This document shows positions 32,733-38,899 of a DNA stretch of 38,899 bases, piece by piece (position 1 is the stretch's first letter; the number at the start of each line of letters is the position of its first letter). A program made the translations under genes and the position numbers. Below the pieces are notes generated by a model. It did no database searches. It was not told the DNA's origin and saw only the letters and a list, made by a program, of their open reading frames with translations. Origin of the DNA: DATFKA01 sp042095835 (GTDB taxonomy: Bacteria > Bacteroidota > Bacteroidia > Chitinophagales > Saprospiraceae); contig JBELML010000047.1 in the NCBI GenBank assembly GCA_042095835.1, positions 1 through 38,899 of the forward strand, given 5' to 3'.

Positions 32733-35700
32733 TTATCTTTTGACAATGGTGGCATCTGCATTGATAATCGTACTGGCCACTACCGTATTGGCCGCTAGAC
32801 TAGCTTTATCAAAAGGCAAATTCAGCTGGTAGTCTCCTGTATTCAACCAACCAGCCATTTTATTGGGGACTTCGTTGAATTTCATCCTTTCAGTAGTCTG
32901 TAATTCGAGTAGTAGGTTTAATTCTTGCTCGCTTGCACGCCTGCCTGTGAGTTTCCGAAAGGCTGCTTGGATTCCCTTTTTGTTATCCGAAGCTTTCGAT
33001 ATTTCATATCCGATTAATCTTGAGGTCTCTACAAAGATGGGATCATTCAGCAGTACTAAGGCTTGCAGCGGTGTACTTGTTTCTTGTCGTTTGATAGTGC
33101 AATTAGCACGGTCTGGAGCATCAAAGGTGGCCTGCGTAGGATTAGGTACAGTCCGTTTCCACATGGTATACAGACTTCTTCTGTACAGTTTTTCACCGGT
33201 ATCTTGTTGGTACCTCGACCCATTAATCCTCCAGAGGCCCTGTGGTTGGTAGGGATATACACTTTTACCACCGATTTGCTCGACCAACAAACCACTTGCC
33301 GATAAGGCATTGTCTCTGATCATTTCAGCACTAAGGCGTTGGGAGGGACCACGGGCAAGGTACCTATTTTCGGGGTCCTGCTCCATCATCTCAGCGGTGG
33401 CTTGTGAAGCTTGTTGATAGCTAGCAGCCATGACTAGAAGTTTGATCATCTTTTTAAGATCCCAAGCTGATTGTTGAAAGGCTAGGGCTAACCAATCTAA
33501 AAGTTCAGGATGACTAGGTAGTGCTCCTTGGTTGCCAAAATCATCGGGGGTGCCCACTAATCCTTGACCAAAAAATTGCTGCCAAAGGCGATTAACAGCC
33601 ACCCTAGCAGTCAGGGGATGGTCTTCATGAAATAGCCAGTTCGCTAGTCCTAATCGATTCTTAGGAAAATTTTCGGGTAACCTTAAAATCGCCTCAGGTG
33701 TAGTAGGATATACGGAATCCAGTGGCATATTGTATAGCCCTCGATCTAGTATATAGCTTTGCCTAGGGTTTTCCATCTCTTGCATGACCATTATCTCTTG
33801 TACACTATCTAAAGTACTATTGTACCGCTGCCTCAAGTCCTGGATATCCTCCTGGATATTGTTAATGCTACTGGAGTGATGAGCCAAGTAGTAGGCGCGA
33901 AATTGCGCTACTTCGGATTCGCTTAAAGCATCCATTGGCTGCTGTAGTAATGCTTGGAAACGATCTTTATCATACAATTGCAACACTTCTAAAGAGGTCA
34001 ATGCTGCATCAAAAACGGTGATTTCGTCAATGCTCGCACCTTTAGCGCCAATACCTCTCCAGCGAGCACCAATTTGGAGACCAGCTTCTGCCTGCCCTTC
34101 GAATTGGAAAAGGATACTTTTATATAATTGATCGGTATCAACACTGGTTGCCAAGGCTGCACCATTAAGGTGGAGTTTTAATCCAGCTGCTGTACTGCTA
34201 CCGTCATAGGTCATCACTAGGTGTATCCACTGGTCTCTCGGAATTTGATCAGCATATTCAATGATGGCATTGTAGGGAGCGCTATGGGCCATCAAGATTT
34301 GAAGGCGCTTGTCCTTCAAGGCCAGATGATATCCTCTAAAGTTATACAGCGCCGCCCCAATACCTTTATGAAAAAGGACACCATTTTCTAGTTTTTTAGG
34401 GAGATTGACCCACATGCCTATAGAAAAGGGCTGATGGCGGTCATATACGCCTACGGCTCCAAGATCCAACCAAGCGTCTCCATCCAAGTGCAAGCCGTTT
34501 CCTGCTTTGGCAGCTTGAATGATTGGCGAAATAGGCGTGCTGACGTGTTGCTGTCTCATCACGCCCTTCTGTCTAGGATGAATAGAATTATAAATCTCCT
34601 GTTCATCCAAGTTGAAATGAGCGACTAGGTGCTCGGGGTAGACTTGGCCACTTAGCAGTGGTCTTTGCTCAAGCATCCATTGCTGAAATATTGCAGGCAT
34701 TTCCGATTGCTCAATTCGCTGGAGTTGAGCTTCTTTATCTTCGATTTGTGTGTTGATAAAGTGGGCGATGCTATCCACCTTTTCATCACTCAACAAAAGG
34801 GTTGGAACAGGCATGGCATTATCCCAGCTGATCTGTCCGGCTTCTTTTACATTATTAAAAAAGCTGAAAAGCTCGTAGTAGTTTTTTTGAGAAATTGGAT
34901 CAAATTTATGATCATGACAGCGAGCACACTCTACAGTTAAACCCAAAAAGGCAGTACCCAAGGTATTGGTTCGATCGGCCACATATTCTACCCGAAACTC
35001 TTCTTCAACGATGCCCCCTTCCATGTTTTGTTGGTGGTTGCGATTGAAGCCAGTTGCCAAAATTTGTTCTTTACTTGGATTGGGGAATAAATCTCCCGCC
35101 AGTTGCCAGCTTACAAATTGATCATAGGGCATATTGTCATTGAAAGCCTTGATTACCCAATCTCTCCAAGGAGACATGTCTCGGAATCGATCGACGGTAT
35201 ATCCGTGACTATCAGCATATCGAGCTAGGTCCATCCATTCTGTGGCCATACGTTCCCCAAAATGTGGAGAAGCCAGTAAGCGGTCAACTACTTGCTCATA
35301 TGCCTCTGGATGATCATCCATTAGAAAGGCATCCATCTCCTCTATGCTGGGCGGGAGGCCCGTCAAATCAAAGCTGAGGCGGCGAAGTAAGGTCTCTTTA
35401 TCTGCTTTATCACTAGGCGTCCAAGCTTTTTGCTCTAAGCTTGCTAAGATGTATTGGTCAATGGGGTTTTGTACCCATTCGCCTTGCTTGACCTTTGGTA
35501 GAGCTGAGCTTTGAGGTTGTTGAAATGCCCAATGTGGCTCATAGGCTCCACCTTGTTTCAACCAAGCAATCAGTATCGCCTTTTCGCGAGGATTTAAAGC
35601 CAATCCTGATTCAGGAGGAGGCATTACGGCAGATGGATTAGAAGACAGTATCCGATGAAATAGCTCACTTTGTTGGAGGCTACCCGGTTTGATGGCCACT

Positions 35701-35954
35701 TTGTTGGGATGATCGGGTAGTGGAGCATAGGCCGCTTCAGCTTGATCAAGTCTTAGGCCAGCTTTTCTTTTAGCTTCATCGGGACCGTGGCAGGCAAAGC
35801 AGCGATCACTCAAAATAGGTTTTACATGAATATTAAAATCTATCTCTGTAGGTAACTGATCCATTTCTGCTACAACTTCAATAGGCATTTCCACTTGGCA
35901 AGCAAGCAACAAACCAAAACAAAGGACTAGTAAAGTGTTAGAGCGCAGTGACAT
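32733..35954 (-). CDS. PSCyt1 - DUF1549 - LamG - DUF1553 lipoprotein
   Basis: The 1073-residue protein has a lipobox (GLLLACQ, Cys19) and a planctomycete-type cytochrome c domain (PSCyt1) with one heme motif CFACH (Cys52, Cys55, His56). DUF1549 (about 155-370), a concanavalin/LamG-like insert (about 445-665) and DUF1553 (about 780-1030) follow. The LamG insert suggests binding of a glycan, which fits proposals that these proteins act with polysaccharide degradation. It is likely anchored in a membrane facing the periplasm and may accept or pass electrons through the heme. It is the first gene of the operon with DUF1501 and is divergent from the NHL/DUF2231 pair. Confidence 0.88.
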   Translation of the reverse strand: MSLRSNTLLVLCFGLLLACQVEMPIEVVAEMDQLPTEIDFNIHVKPILSDRCFACHGPDEAKRKAGLRLDQAEAAYAPLPDHPNKVAIKPGSLQQSELFHRILSSNPSAVMPPPESGLALNPREKAILIAWLKQGGAYEPHWAFQQPQSSALPKVKQGEWVQNPIDQYILASLEQKAWTPSDKADKETLLRRLSFDLTGLPPSIEEMDAFLMDDHPEAYEQVVDRLLASPHFGERMATEWMDLARYADSHGYTVDRFRDMSPWRDWVIKAFNDNMPYDQFVSWQLAGDLFPNPSKEQILATGFNRNHQQNMEGGIVEEEFRVEYVADRTNTLGTAFLGLTVECARCHDHKFDPISQKNYYELFSFFNNVKEAGQISWDNAMPVPTLLLSDEKVDSIAHFINTQIEDKEAQLQRIEQSEMPAIFQQWMLEQRPLLSGQVYPEHLVAHFNLDEQEIYNSIHPRQKGVMRQQHVSTPISPIIQAAKAGNGLHLDGDAWLDLGAVGVYDRHQPFSIGMWVNLPKKLENGVLFHKGIGAALYNFRGYHLALKDKRLQILMAHSAPYNAIIEYADQIPRDQWIHLVMTYDGSSTAAGLKLHLNGAALATSVDTDQLYKSILFQFEGQAEAGLQIGARWRGIGAKGASIDEITVFDAALTSLEVLQLYDKDRFQALLQQPMDALSESEVAQFRAYYLAHHSSSINNIQEDIQDLRQRYNSTLDSVQEIMVMQEMENPRQSYILDRGLYNMPLDSVYPTTPEAILRLPENFPKNRLGLANWLFHEDHPLTARVAVNRLWQQFFGQGLVGTPDDFGNQGALPSHPELLDWLALAFQQSAWDLKKMIKLLVMAASYQQASQATAEMMEQDPENRYLARGPSQRLSAEMIRDNALSASGLLVEQIGGKSVYPYQPQGLWRINGSRYQQDTGEKLYRRSLYTMWKRTVPNPTQATFDAPDRANCTIKRQETSTPLQALVLLNDPIFVETSRLIGYEISKASDNKKGIQAAFRKLTGRRASEQELNLLLELQTTERMKFNEVPNKMAGWLNTGDYQLNLPFDKASLAANTVVASTIINADATIVKR

Positions 35955-36403
35955 GAATTATTGATGATAAACTTTGTTTAATCTAGGAAACCCTGGCTTT
36001 GCTTTAAAATAACAATAATTACTTATTTTAAGAGCATCTTTAAAGGATAGTAGATCGAACACGTTAAAATAAAAACGTAAAAAGAAATGATTTTTATGGG
36101 GAATTAAGTTTAAAAAAAGTCATAAGTGAAGTGCGGGATGCCGCCTAGGCACTGTTCGAGTGGAACGAGTTTGGCTAGGCAAGATTTTTTTGCTTCGTTT
36201 TTGTATCGAATGACAAAAATGAAGATGCTAGAGCGGTTTTGAATTGAAGTTTTAGTTGGAATTATAAAAAATTGCAGTGTGATTTTTTTTGCGTTTGCCC
36301 TAAATGATAGCCTATAAAACGGGTTTTAGCAACACTTTAAGAAAGCGAAATTGCACCGTACTACTTAGATGAAAATATTTCCCTATTTTACTTGAAAAAT
36401 ATC
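35955..36403. other. 449-nt divergent intergenic region
   Basis: This gap lies between two divergently transcribed operons of the same planctomycete-type set and must hold both promoters. It has an AT-rich stretch near 36050-36090, then a palindromic element at 36143-36180 listed separately. No small gene is convincing. Confidence 0.5.
36143..36180. repeat. cruciform-type inverted repeat
   Basis: GCCTAG (36143-36148) pairs with CTAGGC (36175-36180). Inside it, ACTGTTC (36151-36157) pairs with GAACGAGT (36063+100 region, 36163-36170) with one bulged base around a GAGTG loop. The double stem is GC-richer than its flanks and is followed by AAGATTTTTTTGC, so on the plus strand it could act as a terminator, although no plus-strand gene ends here. 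It is more likely a dispersed repeat. Confidence 0.5.
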
Positions 36404-37522
36404 ATGAATCAAGCTACTAACCAAAGAAGACAATTCTTAAAAACATCTGCTCACTTAGGTATAGGAGCACTTGTCATTCCTCATTTTTATATCAAAAAAT
36501 CGAAGCCCCTTTTAGGCGATGAAATCATTGGGCACGGAGATTTTAAGTATAAAGTCCATAAAGCATGGGGTAACTTAGATCCTAAAAATACACCAGTAAA
36601 GAACTGTCACGAAATGGTCATGGACTCCAAAGGTAGGCTGATTATGATTGGCGATCATACCAAGAATAATGTGTTGATTTATGATAAATCTGGGAAGCTA
36701 CTCGATGCCTGGGGCATCCGATACGGCCAGGGCCATGGCCTGACACTATGGAATGAGGGAGGAGAAGATTTTCTCTTTATTACTGATCCCTATGGTGGTA
36801 GTAAAAAGGATGGTCCAAGTGCAGTCATCAAGGCGACTCCTGAGGGACGAGAATTGATGATCATTAAGCATCCTTCCCATTATGGCGCCTATCCTGAGGA
36901 TTTGGCTTGGGCGCCTACCGAAACAGCCATTGGGCCTAATGGAGATATCTACATCGCGGATGGGTATGGAGCTTGTTATATTTTGCAATTTTCGAAGGAG
37001 GGAGAGTTTATTAGAAAGTTTGGTGGTAGGGGAGAAGGGCAGGATCAAATGATGACTGCGCACGGAGTCTGTGTCGATTATCGATATGGCGGGACACCTA
37101 CACTGCTGGTGACCTCCAGAGCAGGAAACTGTTTCAAACGATTTAGCTTGGAAGGCGAGTATATGGAGACTATTCATTTGCCTGGGGCTTATGTCTGCCG
37201 ACCCGTGATTGATGGCGATGAACTATATGCAGGCGTTTGTTGGTCCTCAACGGTCAAGTATGATCCTAAAGATGGAAGTACCCACGCCGCGAGCCATAAT
37301 CCCAACTCTGGATTTGTGACCATCTTAAACAAGAAAGCGAAGGTGGTCTCTAACCCAGGAGGCAACAAACCCAAATATAAAAAAGGGGCATTGCAGCCTA
37401 TCGTACAAGAACAGGCAATTTTTAACCATTGCCATGATGTTTGTGTGGATGAGGACAAAAATTTGTACGTCTGTCAATGGAATGCGGGAGCGACTTACCC
37501 TATTAAATTAGAGCGTGTATAA
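36404..37522 (+). CDS. Tat-exported NHL-repeat six-bladed propeller protein
   Basis: The 372-residue protein carries a Tat signal (NQRRQFLKTS near residues 6-15) and then NHL-type propeller repeats with recurring blocks such as MDSKGRLIMIGDH, IGPNGDIYIADGYG and VDEDKNLYVCQW. I start at ATG 36404, since the frame's upstream TTG (36392) only adds four residues before the Tat region. NHL propellers of this kind occur beside DUF1501/DUF1553 and cytochrome genes and resemble the lyase half of peptidylglycine monooxygenase-like proteins, but enzymatic function is not shown. The next gene begins 12 nt downstream, so both are co-transcribed. Confidence 0.82.
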   Translation: MNQATNQRRQFLKTSAHLGIGALVIPHFYIKKSKPLLGDEIIGHGDFKYKVHKAWGNLDPKNTPVKNCHEMVMDSKGRLIMIGDHTKNNVLIYDKSGKLLDAWGIRYGQGHGLTLWNEGGEDFLFITDPYGGSKKDGPSAVIKATPEGRELMIIKHPSHYGAYPEDLAWAPTETAIGPNGDIYIADGYGACYILQFSKEGEFIRKFGGRGEGQDQMMTAHGVCVDYRYGGTPTLLVTSRAGNCFKRFSLEGEYMETIHLPGAYVCRPVIDGDELYAGVCWSSTVKYDPKDGSTHAASHNPNSGFVTILNKKAKVVSNPGGNKPKYKKGALQPIVQEQAIFNHCHDVCVDEDKNLYVCQWNAGATYPIKLERV

Positions 37523-37533
37523 GAACCAAATTT

Positions 37534-38844
37534 ATGGATATTTCGGCATTTTTAGGTAGGCTTCATCCTTTGCTTGTTCACCTGCCCATTGGCTTTCTCC
37601 TCTTGGGAGGCATTTTCTTTTGGTTAAGTAAAAGAGATAAAAATGCGGCATTGTCAAGAGCATTACCCATTACCTTTTTGTTAGGAGCGGGTAGTGCTGC
37701 TGCCGCTGCTATATTCGGATGGTTACTTTCAAAAGAAGGCAGTTATGATGCGGGTACACTTAATTGGCATAAATATTTGGGTTTAGGCACCTTAGGCCTA
37801 TCCTTATTGGCTTATTGGTGGTCAAGAGGTCAGCGAAAATTGCCTGTATGGTTGATGGTGGCTACCCTCTTATTATTGGTGATTACGGGCCATTTAGGAG
37901 GCGCACTCACTCATGGAGAAAGCTATTTGAGCGATCCATTATTTGGCGAAAAAGAAGAGGCGACCTTAGCTTTACCGGATGCGGTAGATTCCATTGGTTT
38001 ATATACCCATTTCATCCAGCCTGTTTTAGCGAAGAAGTGCTATGCTTGTCATAATGATAAAAAGCAAAATGGCGGCTTGAATATGGCTAACTGGGAAGGT
38101 TTGATGGCTGGAGGAGATGGCGGACCGATTCTCGCTCAAGATGCCTTCGAGAGTGAACTTTTTCGTAGAGTATCTTTACCACAGTCTAATCAAAAATTTA
38201 TGCCTCCCAAGGGAGATCCCTTCACTTTTGGCGAAGTAAACTTGTTGAAGTGGTGGCTACAAGAAGGATATGAGCCCAATGCAAAGCTGAAAAGCTTGAA
38301 TGCTACCGAGGATATCAAGCGGCTACTTTTGCAAGAATATGATTTGGATATAAATCCTAAACCATTTGTGGAAACGGTCCAATTAGCTCCCATAGCAGAT
38401 GGCGTTCTGAAGGAATTAGAACAAGAAGGTTGGAAGCTCAATAAATTGGCACAAACCAATGAATTACTAGATGTCAAACCTCAAAATAAAACAGTAAACG
38501 AAAGCATGATCAAAGCGCTACTCCAAGCCAAAGAGCATATCACTTGGCTTGATTTGAGTGGGTCAAATGTTCAAGATTCAGACTTGGAAACGCTTGGTCA
38601 ATTAAGTAATTTATCCCGTCTACGGGTAGATAATACGGAGATTACCGATGCAGGTTTGGTGCATCTAAGCAATTTACAACATCTAGCTTCTTTAAATTTA
38701 TATGGAAATGCAATTACCGATGGGGCTTTGGAGCACCTGAAGCAAATGCCCGCTTTAGAAAAGGTCTTTTTATGGAATACCAATATTTCAGAATCTGGCA
38801 AACAATCCTTGCAAGAAACCAATAATAATTTAGCCGTAAATTAG
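37534..38844 (+). CDS. DUF2231 membrane - PSCyt1 cytochrome c - leucine-rich repeat protein
   Basis: The 436-residue protein starts with a DUF2231-type membrane region with about four helices (HPLLVHLPIGFLLLGG near residue 11, then helices to about 125). A periplasmic cytochrome domain follows with one heme motif CYACH (Cys169, Cys172, His173). The C-terminal part (about 330-425) is a run of leucine-rich repeats (LDLSGSNVQDSDLETL, LRVDNTEITDAGLVHL, LNLYGNAITDGALEHL). This order is common in planctomycete and Saprospiria genomes near DUF1501/DUF1553 genes. It may pass electrons from the periplasm into the membrane and bind a partner through the LRRs. It follows the NHL gene by 12 nt. Confidence 0.87.
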   Translation: MDISAFLGRLHPLLVHLPIGFLLLGGIFFWLSKRDKNAALSRALPITFLLGAGSAAAAAIFGWLLSKEGSYDAGTLNWHKYLGLGTLGLSLLAYWWSRGQRKLPVWLMVATLLLLVITGHLGGALTHGESYLSDPLFGEKEEATLALPDAVDSIGLYTHFIQPVLAKKCYACHNDKKQNGGLNMANWEGLMAGGDGGPILAQDAFESELFRRVSLPQSNQKFMPPKGDPFTFGEVNLLKWWLQEGYEPNAKLKSLNATEDIKRLLLQEYDLDINPKPFVETVQLAPIADGVLKELEQEGWKLNKLAQTNELLDVKPQNKTVNESMIKALLQAKEHITWLDLSGSNVQDSDLETLGQLSNLSRLRVDNTEITDAGLVHLSNLQHLASLNLYGNAITDGALEHLKQMPALEKVFLWNTNISESGKQSLQETNNNLAVN

Positions 38845-38899
38845 TAAGGACTTATCTGCATCTAGGACAAACGCATTAAAATAAAAATTTAAAAAGGAA

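Noticed and set aside
36050..36090. Similarity between the AT-rich stretch at 36056-36086 and the window end (38867-38899) as flanking direct repeats of a mobile unit
   Set aside because: The match is mostly A-rich low-complexity sequence with several mismatches and no transposase or integrase between.

Overview
The window reads as chromosomal DNA of a member of the Bacteroidota, most likely the Saprospiria (Lewinella/Haliscomenobacter-like). The evidence: a large secreted beta-propeller protein ending in a type IX secretion (T9SS) sorting domain, 7TMR-DISM histidine kinases, a REC-AraC regulator, an effector-associated-domain protease, AT-rich leaders without Shine-Dalgarno sequences, and two perfect or near-perfect TAnnTTTG promoters. 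Species-level placement is inference. No rRNA, tRNA, CRISPR array or complete insertion sequence was seen.

Layout. (1) 80-9320, plus strand: a catabolic cluster for an aromatic or similar ring compound. It has an O-methyltransferase, an extradiol (VOC) dioxygenase, a C-C/ester-type alpha/beta hydrolase, an FAD monooxygenase, a fumarylacetoacetate-hydrolase-family enzyme, a stand-alone MetE-like zinc methyltransferase, and a lipoprotein fusing a GH3 glycosidase to a feruloyl-esterase-like CE1 domain. A plausible reading is release of a phenolic from a glycoside/ester, methyl-group handling, hydroxylation, ring cleavage and hydrolysis of the product. (2) 9321-9985: intergenic repeats and one small unknown gene. 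(3) 10011-20279, minus strand: a dense signalling locus. It holds a membrane-anchored pseudo-histidine-kinase fused to REC and AraC domains, two paralogous 7TMR-DISM histidine kinases, a CheY-like receiver, and a GAF/class III cyclase/TPR protein. About 99 nt upstream of both kinase genes are colinear and carry the same 21-bp-spaced direct repeats. (4) 20567-23671, plus: a T9SS-exported propeller protein. (5) 23725-25100: a PIN-domain toxin-antitoxin pair followed by an attC-like hairpin, a decapeptide-repeat microprotein, and a tiny membrane peptide with its own promoter and terminator. (6) 25148-29531, minus: an M23 peptidase lipoprotein, then a three-gene operon for non-phosphorylative L-fucose (or related deoxysugar) use. 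(7) 29911-31231, plus: a frameshifted hydrolase remnant and an EAD11-like/trypsin-like effector protease. (8) 31251-38844: a planctomycete-type set (DUF1501, PSCyt1-DUF1549-LamG-DUF1553, NHL propeller, DUF2231-cytochrome-LRR) in two divergent pairs.

The most interesting system is the signalling locus. The DNA-binding hybrid keeps its receiver Asp and HTH but has lost the phospho-accepting His (Arg in its place) and recognisable ATP-binding boxes, so it probably depends on other kinases. The two neighbouring 7TM kinases are catalytically intact, and their shared upstream region looks like a two-half-site operator suited to an AraC-type dimer. The second receiver of the larger kinase has Asn for Asp and stops before its last strand. 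This suggests a split, partly decoyed relay that feeds back on its own kinase genes and has a nucleotide-cyclase output arm.
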